A model generated the notes under the pieces. The model made no database searches and had not been told where the DNA came from. It worked only from the letters and a program-made list of their open reading frames with translations. The translations under genes were made by a program, and so were the position numbers. A DNA stretch of 64,000 bases, from positions 1 through 64,000 of the forward strand of contig JAESPD010000012.1 in NCBI GenBank assembly GCA_016756855.1, in the 5' to 3' direction. This document shows positions 18,774 through 27,927 of the stretch, in pieces; position 1 is the stretch's first letter; every line of letters starts with the position of its first letter. The DNA comes from a gamma proteobacterium endosymbiont of Lamellibrachia anaximandri. GTDB taxonomy: Bacteria > Pseudomonadota > Gammaproteobacteria > Chromatiales > Chromatiaceae.

Positions 18774-20288
18774 TTATTCGAAAGAGAGTCCGAAGCCAGT
18801 GGCTTCAAGATAGTCCGCTTCCTGTTTTAACTCGGCGTGGGTCAGTGGATGAGACTCCAGCCAGCCTTGCGGAAACTCCAACAGCAGATGATTTCCCTCG
18901 ACCTCCAGCAGGGCGTGTGGCTTGGTTACCGCTGAGCGGCTGCGATGCAGCAAAACTGCAAGACGCAGCAGAATGCAAAGCTGTTTTGTACAATGCACCA
19001 CATCCTTGGGTAGAGCCTCGAAGGTGGAGGAGGGGAATTTGCGCCTGTGTCCCCGCACCAGCGCGGCAATCACGCACTGTTCCTGCCGGGTAAATCCCGA
19101 CATGTCGGAGTTTTCCAGCAGATAGGCGCCGTGCTTGTTGAACTGGCTGTGGGAGACGGTGAGACCGATCTCATGCACAAGTGCGGCCCAACTCAGCATG
19201 TTGGAGTAGCGGGGGTCGCCCATCTTCCAGGCTTTGATGACTTGGTTGAAGAAGGCCAGGGCAGTGGCTTCGACACGCACTGCCTGGCCGGTGTCGATAT
19301 TGTAACGTTTGGATAGAGATTTGATGGTGCGTTCGCGGGTGTCTTCGTGGCGGCTGCGGCCGATCATGTCGTAGATCAGTCCTTCTCGCAGCGCCTCGTC
19401 GGAGACCTGCATCTGTTCGATGCCTATATGGCGAAAGACTGCCAGGAGGACCGCGACGCCACCAGAGAAGACAGGTTTCCGTTCCGCTGTCAGTCCTTTC
19501 AGGTTGAGTGCCTCTACGCTGCCCGCAGCAATCATCGCCCTTTGCAGTTTTTCCAGAGATCTTAGGGTGATGCCCTGTTCACTCCAACCCTCTTCCTGAA
19601 CCACTTTTTGGATCGCCTTGATGGTGCCGGAACTACCGATGGCGAGGCTCCAGTTGTCGTCGCGAAACCTGGCGCGTACAGGACGGATTTCGATGGCACA
19701 GGCAAGCTCCGCCTTTTTCATCGCCTTGGCGGTGATATTGCCGTCTTTGAAAAACTCCCTGCTTATGCTCACGCAGCCCATATGCAGGCTCTCGCGCTGG
19801 CGGGTGGTGAAGCCTTCGCCGATGATGAGTTCAGTACTGCCGCCGCCGATATCCACCACCAGGCGGCGCTCATCTCCTGCGGCAAGGCCATAAGCCACGC
19901 CGAGATAGACCAGGCGGGCCTCTTCGCGACCGGCAATGACCTCGATGGGATGCCCCAGCGCCTGCTGAGCGGCCACCAGGAAATTGTCTGCTGAACTTAC
20001 CTGGCGCAGGGTGTTGGTGCCGACGGCACGGACCTTTTCAGAAGGGATTGAACCCAACCGTTGGCCGAATCGCTCAAGGCAGGCGATGGCCCTTTCTGCC
20101 ACCTCGGGTTTAAGCTGTTTGGTTTTGGTCAAACCTTCGCCAAGTCGCACCATCTCCCGCAATTTGTCGATGACCTGCAGGTTGCCATCGGTAACGCGGG
20201 CGACAATCATGTGGAAGCTGTTGGAGCCCAAATCGATGGCTGCAACGGTTTCCTGAGTCTCTGCGGTTTGTGGGGTGTTGTCCTGCAT
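18774..20288 (-). CDS. ppx: Exopolyphosphatase / guanosine pentaphosphatase family (Ppx/GppA)
   Basis: Ppx/GppA enzymes release phosphate from polyphosphate chains or from pppGpp. The 504-residue protein starts with the ASKHA-fold phosphate loop AIDLGSNSFHMIVARV and has the second motif VVDIGGGSTELIIG. The C-terminal half is the HD-like helical domain (WAALVHEIGLTVSHSQFNKH). Length fits full-length E. coli-type Ppx. Sequence alone does not separate Ppx from GppA with certainty. No ppk gene is in the window. Confidence 0.93.
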   Translation of the reverse strand: MQDNTPQTAETQETVAAIDLGSNSFHMIVARVTDGNLQVIDKLREMVRLGEGLTKTKQLKPEVAERAIACLERFGQRLGSIPSEKVRAVGTNTLRQVSSADNFLVAAQQALGHPIEVIAGREEARLVYLGVAYGLAAGDERRLVVDIGGGSTELIIGEGFTTRQRESLHMGCVSISREFFKDGNITAKAMKKAELACAIEIRPVRARFRDDNWSLAIGSSGTIKAIQKVVQEEGWSEQGITLRSLEKLQRAMIAAGSVEALNLKGLTAERKPVFSGGVAVLLAVFRHIGIEQMQVSDEALREGLIYDMIGRSRHEDTRERTIKSLSKRYNIDTGQAVRVEATALAFFNQVIKAWKMGDPRYSNMLSWAALVHEIGLTVSHSQFNKHGAYLLENSDMSGFTRQEQCVIAALVRGHRRKFPSSTFEALPKDVVHCTKQLCILLRLAVLLHRSRSAVTKPHALLEVEGNHLLLEFPQGWLESHPLTHAELKQEADYLEATGFGLSFE

Positions 20289-20575
20289 GATCTGACCATC
20301 TCCGGTGTGAAGTCCGGATGATTTTACCGGGAGCTATGGCGATTATCTAACCTGCGCTATCTTTTTCGGTCAGTGGCGCTGATTGTCGCTTATGCCAGCG
20401 TGTGCAAAACTGATGCAATCGTAGAGGATTGCATATTTTACTATTACTATTTGTATGGAAAATCGCTGTGTTTGGGGGTTATCAGGTGATAATGGTGGGC
20501 GGCTTTGGGTAAATGCAATGGTTTGAAAAAATTGGCCGGGGGTCTGTGGAGCAGGAGAAATATGAGACTTTATCG
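20289..20575. other. Divergent intergenic region between ppx and the NUDIX gene, with one dyad
   Basis: No gene is supported in these 287 bases. An 8-bp inverted repeat ATGCAATC/GATTGCAT (20413-20420 and 20427-20434, loop GTAGAG) is followed by ATTTTA. It could be an operator or a weak terminator-like hairpin. The AT-rich stretch after it (20435-20460) may contain the promoter of the NUDIX gene. Confidence 0.4.
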
Positions 20576-21145
20576 ATGAAGTATTGCAGTCAGTGTGGCG
20601 CTGAAGTGGAAATCAAAGTGCCGGATGGAGACAATCGGCCCAGGCACATCTGCGCTGAGTGTCTGACGATCCACTATCAGAATCCCAAGATGGTGGTGGG
20701 TTGTATTCCGATGTGGGAGGATAAAGTGCTGCTCTGCCGTCGAGCGATCGAACCCCGTTACGGACTATGGACACTGCCTGCGGGTTTTATGGAAAACGGC
20801 GAGACCAGTCAGGAGGGCGCAGCAAGGGAGACCCTGGAGGAGACGAATGCCAGGGTGGAGGTGGAGACGCTGTATGCCCTCTTCAATCTTCCTCACATCA
20901 GCCAGGTTTATCTGTTGTTCAAAAGCCGCCTGATAGCTCTCGACTTTGGGCCGGGCAGTGAGAGTCTGGAGGTCGCTCTGTTCGCTGAGCAGGAGATTCC
21001 CTGGGATGAGATTGCCTTCCCTGTGGTCCATGAGACCCTGCGGCTTTTTTTCGAGGATGCCAGGCGTAACCACTATGAGTTGCGCAGCGGGACGATAGTC
21101 CGTCTGTCAGACAATCCCCGCCGCTACCACACCCAGCTGCTGTAG
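20576..21145 (+). CDS. NUDIX hydrolase with N-terminal zinc ribbon
   Basis: A 189-residue phosphohydrolase cleaves nucleoside diphosphate derivatives, substrate unassigned. The start at 20576 (MKYCSQCGAEV) puts a four-cysteine zinc ribbon (CSQC and CAEC) at the very N-terminus, as in NudC-like and ADP-ribose-type NUDIX proteins. The NUDIX box begins GFMENGETSQ near residue 72 and runs through RETLEET, matching G-x5-E-x7-R-E-U-x-E-E. An upstream ATG at 20513 adds 21 residues of non-family sequence. The gene is convergent with the NYN gene, 16 bases apart. Confidence 0.9.
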   Translation: MKYCSQCGAEVEIKVPDGDNRPRHICAECLTIHYQNPKMVVGCIPMWEDKVLLCRRAIEPRYGLWTLPAGFMENGETSQEGAARETLEETNARVEVETLYALFNLPHISQVYLLFKSRLIALDFGPGSESLEVALFAEQEIPWDEIAFPVVHETLRLFFEDARRNHYELRSGTIVRLSDNPRRYHTQLL

Positions 21146-21161
21146 AGTCAGCATGCGTAAG

Positions 21162-22001
21162 TCATAGACCATGATTTCCGTAGGAGGGTACAAGACGAAC
21201 ATTGTTGGCAACCATGCCGTCGCCTTTATCACTCTTCTCGATATAGAATTCTAGCACGGTCTCCCGGTTTGACAGGAGCTCGTCGGTGACGCCGTCGGCC
21301 AGTTCATTGGCATGGCAGAATACGCTCTCATAGGGGGATTCCGGATCACGTGGATCCGTAATCCACAGGTTCGGATCGATACGCCTGATGAAGCGCAGAA
21401 AGCCATATCCTTTGTCGGGAAACCATTTCGAGCAGATGCCACGGACGCAGGAGCCTGGGGAGCCCCACTCATTACGTGGTTCATAGGAGACCGGTAACAG
21501 GTCGGGAATCAGAAAACCGGAAAAGAAGTCGTCGACCTGCCGTTGCAGCTCCTTGGAGACGTTGCGGAAAGCGAGCAGTTCCACACGGCAGCCCCGGTCT
21601 TGTAGCGCAGTCACCACCTGCAGGAAATCTCCATCGCCGGTGACCAGCAGCACCAGATCGAGTTTTTCCGACTGCAGCATGGCATCGACCGCCAGATCGA
21701 GGTCAGCATTGGCCTTGGTTGTGACATTGCCCTCTTCATCGGTGTAGCGGCGTACTATTTTAACGATGATCTTCCAGCCGTAATCCCGTACCATTTGCTG
21801 ATACGAACGTGCCCGTTTGGCGTATTCATAATCATCCTTCGCCCGCTCCTGGTCAAAGGCGATATAGGTGTTCATGCGTAATAAATTACCGCCAAAGCGT
21901 GCGGCAAAGCGGCGTAGAATATCGTATCGAAGTTGGTAACCGCCGTTGTAGCGGATGTTTTCTGCGTCCACGAAAACGCCTATCTTGAGGTTATTATTCA
22001 A
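21162..22001 (-). CDS. NYN (LabA/PIN-like RNase) protein with C-terminal cold-shock-like domain
   Basis: The 279-residue protein begins with a NYN/DUF88 domain (about residues 1-170). Conserved acidic residues appear in VFVDAENIRYN, in KANADLDLAVDAM and in LLVTGDGDFLQVV, the arrangement of the PIN-fold metal site. After a linker, residues about 185-275 resemble a cold-shock/S1-like RNA-binding fold, with GICSKWFPDKGYGFLRF and VFCHANEL. RNA binding and cleavage is inferred from domains only. It stands alone, divergent from the TauE gene across 241 bases. Confidence 0.85.
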   Translation of the reverse strand: MNNNLKIGVFVDAENIRYNGGYQLRYDILRRFAARFGGNLLRMNTYIAFDQERAKDDYEYAKRARSYQQMVRDYGWKIIVKIVRRYTDEEGNVTTKANADLDLAVDAMLQSEKLDLVLLVTGDGDFLQVVTALQDRGCRVELLAFRNVSKELQRQVDDFFSGFLIPDLLPVSYEPRNEWGSPGSCVRGICSKWFPDKGYGFLRFIRRIDPNLWITDPRDPESPYESVFCHANELADGVTDELLSNRETVLEFYIEKSDKGDGMVANNVRLVPSYGNHGL

Positions 22002-22242
22002 TGTAGCTCTCGAAAAAAAATGAATGGTATAGACTCGGTAATATAGATACCTGACTCATTAACAGTGGATTAAGGTTCCTATTTGCAGTCTTTTCATAAT
22101 GAAAGTTAAAGGTTGTTATACAGGCCTTGCTTTGAAGTGAGATTTTAGAGTTGCAGGGTAACTGATATTCGAAAGAGATTCGAATGGCAAAACTCATTTC
22201 CAGATTTTATTACCCCTGTTATTCATAGGATAATTCAGGCTA

Positions 22243-23226
22243 TTGATCTCCAGAAGAACTCTTTTGTTTCATAGTGTAATGGCTATTGCCATCTGGTCTG
22301 CATGGTATCTGCTGGGCGGGAGAGAGTCTGCGGTTGCTGCTACGCTGGAACACTGGCGAGTGGCGCTGACCATGGTATTTGGTTCATTTATCGCAGGCGC
22401 CACCAGCGAAGGTGGCGGTGCAATCGCCTTTCCGGTCTTTACCAAGGTGTTGCAGATCGATCCTGCCGATGCAAAGGTTTTCTCATTGGCCATCCAGAGC
22501 GTGGGTATGAGTGCCGCGTCGCTGGTGATAATCGCAATGAGCGTTCGGGTCGAATGGCGGGTGATACGTTGGGCGGGTATCGCCGGTATTCCCGGCATGA
22601 TTCTGGGTGCGGCAGTGGTGGCGCCGTTGCTCTCATCTGCAATGATCAAGATGAGTTTTACCTTTCTGGTGACCAGTTTTGCAGTTACGCTGTTCATGTT
22701 GAATCGCCGCATGCGGCTCTGCCACGACAGACTGCCGGATGAGAGTGGGTACGAGCATTGGATTATTGCCATTGCGGGTCTCACGGGTGGAGTGATGTCA
22801 GGGCTGGTGGGCAATGGTATCGACATCATCACTTTTTCCGTCATGGTTCTGCTGTTCAGAGTGAGTGAGAAGATCTCCACCCCGACCTCTGTGATCCTGA
22901 TGGCCCTCAATTCGATTGTCGGTTTCCTGCTGCACCTTTTCGTCATTGGGGGTTTTACTCCGGAGATCAGGGAGTGGTGGCTTGCAGCGATACCCGTCGT
23001 GGTGATTGGCGCCCCAATGGGGGCGATGTTCTGCAGCCAGTTGGATCGTCAAGTCATCGCCAGGGGGCTGATTTTTCTGATACTGATTGAATTTATCAGC
23101 TCTCTTTGGCTGATTCCCATGACATCTTCTGTTGTTGTGGGTAGCCTGGTTATGCTGGTGGTATTTTCACTGTTCTACTATGGCATGTACCGGGTGAGAC
23201 GTTATGAACCCCAAGGAATGGGTTGA
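22243..23226 (+). CDS. TauE/SafE family anion permease
   Basis: A 327-residue membrane protein with about eight or nine predicted helices of the TauE/SafE family, whose members export sulfite, sulfoacetate or other organic anions. The conserved half-repeat signatures are seen in GATSEGGGAIAFPVF near residues 47-61 and GLVGNGIDIITF near 187-198. The predicted start is TTG at 22243; an ATG at 22279 is the alternative and would shorten the first helix. The halogenase-like gene follows after 33 bases and may be co-transcribed. The substrate is not evident. Confidence 0.88.
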   Translation: MISRRTLLFHSVMAIAIWSAWYLLGGRESAVAATLEHWRVALTMVFGSFIAGATSEGGGAIAFPVFTKVLQIDPADAKVFSLAIQSVGMSAASLVIIAMSVRVEWRVIRWAGIAGIPGMILGAAVVAPLLSSAMIKMSFTFLVTSFAVTLFMLNRRMRLCHDRLPDESGYEHWIIAIAGLTGGVMSGLVGNGIDIITFSVMVLLFRVSEKISTPTSVILMALNSIVGFLLHLFVIGGFTPEIREWWLAAIPVVVIGAPMGAMFCSQLDRQVIARGLIFLILIEFISSLWLIPMTSSVVVGSLVMLVVFSLFYYGMYRVRRYEPQGMG

Positions 23227-23259
23227 TCGATTTGAACATTTTTTACAGGGGACGGGGAG

Positions 23260-24792
23260 ATGAACGAGAGGATCGATGATATCACCATCGTGGGCGGTGG
23301 TTCGGCAGGCTGGTTGATGGGGCTGTTCCTGACCACGATGCTGAACAAAGGGGAGTCCAAGGTCAAGGTGACCCTGATTGAGTCGCCAAATATCCCTACC
23401 ATCGGTGTTGGGGAAGGGACGGTGACGGGTTTTCCCCGCATGCTCCAGCAACTGGGTATCAAGGAGAGCGAATTCCTGCGTAAATCCGATGCCACCTTCA
23501 AATGCGCAGGAAAATTCGTTGGCTGGAATCTGGATGCCCAGGGCAAGCCGACCACCTTCTATAATCCCTTTAATGTGGGTGGATACGTCGGTGGTTTTGA
23601 AACAGGTTATTACTACCAAAAATATGGCAACGCACCAGGTGCGAGCAGTTTCGTTGATAGCATCATGCCGACTCAGATGGTGGTGGAAAACCAGCTTGGT
23701 CCAAAATTGATAGGCGCAAAGGATTACGAGAGCCCCGTACCCTATACCTACCATCTGCACGCCCACGACTTTTCCAGGCAGGTCGCAAATATAGCGAAAA
23801 AGAGGGGGGTCGTGCATATCCTGGACGAGATGCTGGACGCAGAACAGGATGAGAACGGCTATATCACGGCGCTCAACCTGAAAGAGAAGGGGCGTGTGCC
23901 GGTAAAGCTGGTGATCGATTGTACCGGCTTCAGTGGGCGTATATTGCAGCAGGTGTTGAAAGAGCCCTTTAACGAATTTGGTAACCACTTGCTGTGTGAC
24001 CGTGCCATCCCCATCCCTCATCCCCATGAAGATCCTAAGCGACTGACTCCTTGCACCACCGCAACGGCGATGAAAGCGGGTTGGACTTTCGATGTGCCAC
24101 TCTACAGCAGAATGGGCACGGGTTACGTTTACTCAAGTCGTTTCATCTCCGATGATGAAGCATTGGATGAACTGATCAGACACATCGGCGATGAATCCCT
24201 GCGGGAAAGAACGCCACCAGTGATCAAGATGCGCGTAGGCCGGGTACGCAACACCTGGGTTAAGAACGTTATCGCTACCGGGCTCTCAGCAGGCTTTGTG
24301 GAGCCACTGGAGGCTTCTGCGATCTATACTATCGAGATGACGGCACGCATGCTGCTGACCTATTTTCCCGAGCAGGGCATCGAGCAGAAGACAGTAGACC
24401 GCTTCAATGAAGTCATGAACCGGATGTATAATGAGATCCTCTCTTTCATCGTCATGACCTACTACACTTCCAACCGTACCGAGCCTTTCTGGGTTGCCGC
24501 ACGTAAGGATATAGATCTGCCAGACACACTGCGGGAAAATCTTGAGATGTGGCAATCATTCATGCCGTCACCTCATGATGTCGAGGGCAAATTTCTTTTC
24601 AGCCACTGGAACTATATCTATGTCCTGCTTGGTAAAGGTTATTTCGAAGGACGCCATTTTCCGGCTGAACGCTTCCTTGTAAAAAGTGACTGGATGCATT
24701 TTTCCAATCATATAGCAGAGGTCAAACGCCAACTGAAACAGAAACTGCCTTCGCATTATGATCTGCTTAATGCGATTCGGGGTGGGAGATAA
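23260..24792 (+). CDS. Flavin-dependent halogenase-like protein (tryptophan halogenase family)
   Basis: The family uses FADH2, oxygen and halide to make hypohalous acid that reacts with an active-site lysine before transfer to an aromatic substrate. The 510-residue protein has the FAD-binding VGGGSAGWL (11-19) and the GVGEGTV loop near residue 49. Lys81 sits in ATFKCAGKF, at the position of the catalytic lysine of PrnA/RebH. GFVEPLEASAIY follows near residue 346. The usual W-x-W-x-I-P motif reads GWTFDVP (274-280), so the enzyme is divergent and halogenation is not certain. A GGGGAG ribosome-binding site lies just upstream. There are no other obvious natural-product genes nearby, so the substrate may be a free small molecule. 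Confidence 0.85.
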   Translation: MNERIDDITIVGGGSAGWLMGLFLTTMLNKGESKVKVTLIESPNIPTIGVGEGTVTGFPRMLQQLGIKESEFLRKSDATFKCAGKFVGWNLDAQGKPTTFYNPFNVGGYVGGFETGYYYQKYGNAPGASSFVDSIMPTQMVVENQLGPKLIGAKDYESPVPYTYHLHAHDFSRQVANIAKKRGVVHILDEMLDAEQDENGYITALNLKEKGRVPVKLVIDCTGFSGRILQQVLKEPFNEFGNHLLCDRAIPIPHPHEDPKRLTPCTTATAMKAGWTFDVPLYSRMGTGYVYSSRFISDDEALDELIRHIGDESLRERTPPVIKMRVGRVRNTWVKNVIATGLSAGFVEPLEASAIYTIEMTARMLLTYFPEQGIEQKTVDRFNEVMNRMYNEILSFIVMTYYTSNRTEPFWVAARKDIDLPDTLRENLEMWQSFMPSPHDVEGKFLFSHWNYIYVLLGKGYFEGRHFPAERFLVKSDWMHFSNHIAEVKRQLKQKLPSHYDLLNAIRGGR

Positions 24793-24852
24793 GGGTCCTG
24801 CATACTTGAACAGCCTGCTTTTGCAGAGTAATCAGATAGAGGAAATATATCG

Positions 24853-26382
24853 GTGTTACCCGTTGACTATGCAATACGGCCGGAGGCCGGAGAACCTTTT
24901 TTACAGGCGGACAGATCGACTCCCTGTCTTCTGGTCATCTTCGGTGCGGCGGGAGATCTGACTCGCCGCAAGTTGATACCGGCGCTCTACAATCTCCTAT
25001 GTGAACGTGCGATTGATGAGCGGTTTGCGGTCATCGGCTACAGCCGAACCGAGCAGGAGAGTGGAGCGTTTCGGACAATATTGGAGAGCGCGGTCAGGGA
25101 ATACTCCCGCACGCAGCCCGTCGACCCGCTGGTCTGGCAGAGCTTTGCGAAACGCATAGAGTATGTGCGCGGGTCGTTTGAGGATCCTGAAGGCTACAAT
25201 GCATTGCGGGAACGAATCGATGTTTTGGAGCAGGGCTTTGGTACGGGTGGCAACCGGCTCTTCTATTTGGCTACGCCGCCCGCGGCTGCACCGCAGATAC
25301 TGCATCGTCTGCAGGAGACGGGACTGCTTTACGATAGTAGTGATGAAACCCCTTGGTCGCGGGTGATCATGGAGAAGCCCTACGGTCGGGATTTGACCTC
25401 GGCTCAGGAACTCAACGGTATTGTAGGCGAAGTGCTGGATGAGAGTCAGGTCTACCGTATCGATCATTATCTCGGTAAGGAGACGGTGCAGAATATCCTG
25501 GTGACCCGTTTCGGCAACACTATCTTTGAACCTCTCTGGAACCGAAAATATATCGATCATATCCAGATTACTGCGGCAGAATCGATCGGTGTCGAGGGAA
25601 GGGGGCGCTTCTATGACCAGACCGGGGTGATTCGAGACATGGTGCAGAGCCATCTGTTGCAGGTATTGTCGCTCTGTGTCATGGAGACGCCGATCTCTTT
25701 TGCGGCGGACGATATTCGTGATAAACGGGTTGAAGTGCTGCGTTCCCTGCGCCCCATATCCGGTGATGGTATCGAAAAACGTGTCGTGTTTGGCCAATAC
25801 CGGGGTTACCGTGATGAGGAGAATGTCGACAAAGACTCCCGCACCCCCACCTATGTGGCGCTCAAGTGTTTTATCGACAACTGGCGCTGGCAGGGGGTAC
25901 CCTTCATGTTACGGGTCGGGAAGCATCTCAAAGCGCGGATGACTGAGATCTCTGTCGTTTTCCGTCCTGTGCCACACTGCCTCTTCGGACGTGACGATGT
26001 CTGCCAGACCCTCGACTCCAATGTGTTGACGATCCGTATCCAGCCGGATGAGGGAATCGATCTCAAGATCATAAGTAAGCAGCCGGGTGATTCACTGCAG
26101 GTGGGTACAGTGGAGATGGATTTCAGCTACTCAGATGCCTATAACCATCCGATCAAAGATGCCTATGAGCGCTTGCTGCTTGATGCCATGCGCGGCGATG
26201 CCACTCTGTTTGCCCGCCGTGACGAAGTGGAGCATGCCTGGCGATTCGTAACGCCAATTCTGCAGGCTTGGGAGCATGCGACGGATCGCTATCCGGCCTT
26301 CTATGCTGAAGGCAGTGCGGGTCCTGTGGAGGCCGAAAAGCTTATGCACCGATACGATCGAAAATGGCGGGAGATCGTTTAG
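24853..26382 (+). CDS. zwf: Glucose-6-phosphate 1-dehydrogenase
   Basis: Zwf oxidises glucose 6-phosphate to 6-phosphogluconolactone with NAD(P), opening the oxidative pentose phosphate pathway. The nucleotide-binding motif FGAAGDLTRRKL and the active-site RIDHYLGKETVQN are intact; the 509-residue length is typical. The start is a GTG at 24853 with GAGG about ten bases before. It directly abuts pgl (stop TAG followed by GTG), showing coupled expression. No Entner-Doudoroff edd/eda genes are adjacent. Confidence 0.97.
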   Translation: MLPVDYAIRPEAGEPFLQADRSTPCLLVIFGAAGDLTRRKLIPALYNLLCERAIDERFAVIGYSRTEQESGAFRTILESAVREYSRTQPVDPLVWQSFAKRIEYVRGSFEDPEGYNALRERIDVLEQGFGTGGNRLFYLATPPAAAPQILHRLQETGLLYDSSDETPWSRVIMEKPYGRDLTSAQELNGIVGEVLDESQVYRIDHYLGKETVQNILVTRFGNTIFEPLWNRKYIDHIQITAAESIGVEGRGRFYDQTGVIRDMVQSHLLQVLSLCVMETPISFAADDIRDKRVEVLRSLRPISGDGIEKRVVFGQYRGYRDEENVDKDSRTPTYVALKCFIDNWRWQGVPFMLRVGKHLKARMTEISVVFRPVPHCLFGRDDVCQTLDSNVLTIRIQPDEGIDLKIISKQPGDSLQVGTVEMDFSYSDAYNHPIKDAYERLLLDAMRGDATLFARRDEVEHAWRFVTPILQAWEHATDRYPAFYAEGSAGPVEAEKLMHRYDRKWREIV

Positions 26383-27054
26383 GTGGCGGGAGAGAGAATC
26401 ATTATAGACGGTGCGCGTTTTGTTCTTACTGCATCACAGTGGATTCTGGATACCATTGAAACCGTGCTACAGCATAACGAACGTTGTCATCTGATGCTGG
26501 CAGGGGGCGGAACACCGATGCCGGTTTATCGAAAACTCTCTCAGCAGGAGATTCCCTGGGAGAAGATAACGATCTTCTTCGGCGATGAACGCTGTGTGCC
26601 CCCAACCCATGAGGCCAGCAACTATCGTGCGGCGCTAGAGGCACTCTTTCCCCGTGGTCTGCCGGATGATTTGATACTACATCGCATGCATGGCGAGGAT
26701 GATCCTGAAACCGCTGCCGAGGCATATGAAGCGATTCTGCCGGAACAGATCGACATACTGCTGTTGGGCTTGGGGGAGGATGGACATACGGCATCCCTGT
26801 TCCCCGATTCGGATGCGCTGGAAGAGTGGCAGCGACGGATCATTCCGGTGGTCGGCAGTAAACCGCCACCGCAACGTCTGACCATTACCCCTGCCGTTGT
26901 CAGGTCGGCGAAACATACCCTGATGATGGTGGAGGGTGACGCTAAAGCTGACGCGGTGCGGCGGGCGCTTGAAGTTGGTGATGTACCGGCTACCCTGGCC
27001 AGCGAAGCTACCTGGCTGATTGACAGGGCAGCTGCATTGGCTCTCTCTGAATAA
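26383..27054 (+). CDS. pgl: 6-phosphogluconolactonase
   Basis: DevB/SOL-type 6-phosphogluconolactonase hydrolyses the Zwf product. The 223-residue protein has the sugar-phosphate isomerase-like signatures LAGGGTPMPVYRKL, FFGDERCVPP and LLLGLGEDGHTASLFP. The GTG start immediately follows the zwf stop codon. It is the last gene of the zwf-pgl unit and is followed by a REPIN-like palindrome pair. Confidence 0.96.
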   Translation: MAGERIIIDGARFVLTASQWILDTIETVLQHNERCHLMLAGGGTPMPVYRKLSQQEIPWEKITIFFGDERCVPPTHEASNYRAALEALFPRGLPDDLILHRMHGEDDPETAAEAYEAILPEQIDILLLGLGEDGHTASLFPDSDALEEWQRRIIPVVGSKPPPQRLTITPAVVRSAKHTLMMVEGDAKADAVRRALEVGDVPATLASEATWLIDRAAALALSE

Positions 27055-27099
27055 GGGGCTGACGACACGCCTCTATTCCATTGTAAAAAGGAAACGTGC

Positions 27100-27178
27100 G
27101 TAGGCCCGATCAAGCACAGCGGATCGGGCAACATCGAGTGCCGAAGCAGGAGTAGTTACCGGTTCCGCTGCGCCGAAG
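27100..27178 (+). repeat. REPIN-like palindrome pair (second unit degraded)
   Basis: Unit 1 is a perfect 8-bp stem GCCCGATC/GATCGGGC (27104-27111, 27122-27129) with loop AAGCACAGCG. About 54 bases later, unit 2 retains only its left arm and loop (ACCGGTTCCGCTGCGC, 27158 onward), the right arm being lost at the edge of the pseudopilin-like gene. Confidence 0.75.
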
Positions 27179-27180
27179 TA

Positions 27181-27666
27181 TCAATAAAGGACAATGCTTC
27201 CGTCGGCCTGGTATTGGATGTAAGCAAGGTTGCTCTGCATGCCGAGATGATCACCACTGTTACGGAACTTGCTCAACAGAATGTCGCTGCTGCCGAGATC
27301 GCCTTGTTTCCCATCCACCTCGATGAAGACGATAGCGCCCTCTCCCCAGTTTTCTGCATCGTTACAGGTTTTCCCGTCTCCCGATGCGCAGACAGTGACA
27401 GGAAGCCCAAGGCGAATCGCTTCCTGATGTGCGAACTGAAGGTGGTCTGTTATGGAGCCGGCATCTTTGGCCGTGGTTTCATTTTCGTTCAACTGACTAA
27501 AGGCCGGGACACCGGCAACGATCAAAAAAAGAAATACTGCCGCTGCCATCAGCAGCATTGTAGATCCTGTGCCATTACATCGACTGATTTTATCAATACC
27601 CATTACGTCACTGACTCCAAAACTGATCTTGTTTCTCATTATCGGAAAGTCGTGCGATTTCTTCAT
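27181..27666 (-). CDS. FimT/GspH-like pseudopilin with degenerate prepilin signal
   Basis: The C-terminal part matches the GspH/FimT pseudopilin domain: HLQFAHQEAIRLGLPVTVCA, then a Cys pair (CASGDGKTC) and WGEGAIVFIEVDG. The N-terminal segment keeps the pseudopilin layout GxTxxLxxxxxxxxLxxxGVPAF. However, the processing motif GFTLIEL is replaced by GSTMLLM, so the +5 glutamate is missing. It may be a non-processed or inactive pilin-like protein. The start is uncertain: ATGs at residues 1, 10 and 22 are possible and no ribosome-binding site decides. No other pilus genes are nearby. Confidence 0.7.
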   Translation of the reverse strand: MKKSHDFPIMRNKISFGVSDVMGIDKISRCNGTGSTMLLMAAAVFLFLIVAGVPAFSQLNENETTAKDAGSITDHLQFAHQEAIRLGLPVTVCASGDGKTCNDAENWGEGAIVFIEVDGKQGDLGSSDILLSKFRNSGDHLGMQSNLAYIQYQADGSIVLY

Positions 27667-27927
27667 GCAAAAATGGAATCTAGTTCACTGAATGAGAGGG
27701 ATTGACTCCGAAAACCCCAATCTGAGTAATAGAAATCCCAGCCTGGGGAATGGTTTTCCGATTTCACGCCAGTTACTGTTTTGTTGATGATAGATGGTTT
27801 TCTGCATCATTCTGAAAAGCAGGGGCTGGAGCAAAATTTTGAGAGGGCGGAGATTACCGCTGCGCCGGTATGAATTGTGGTATATGCTAAGATTTATTAT
27901 CCCACTGCCAGTTATATACCTTGATAC

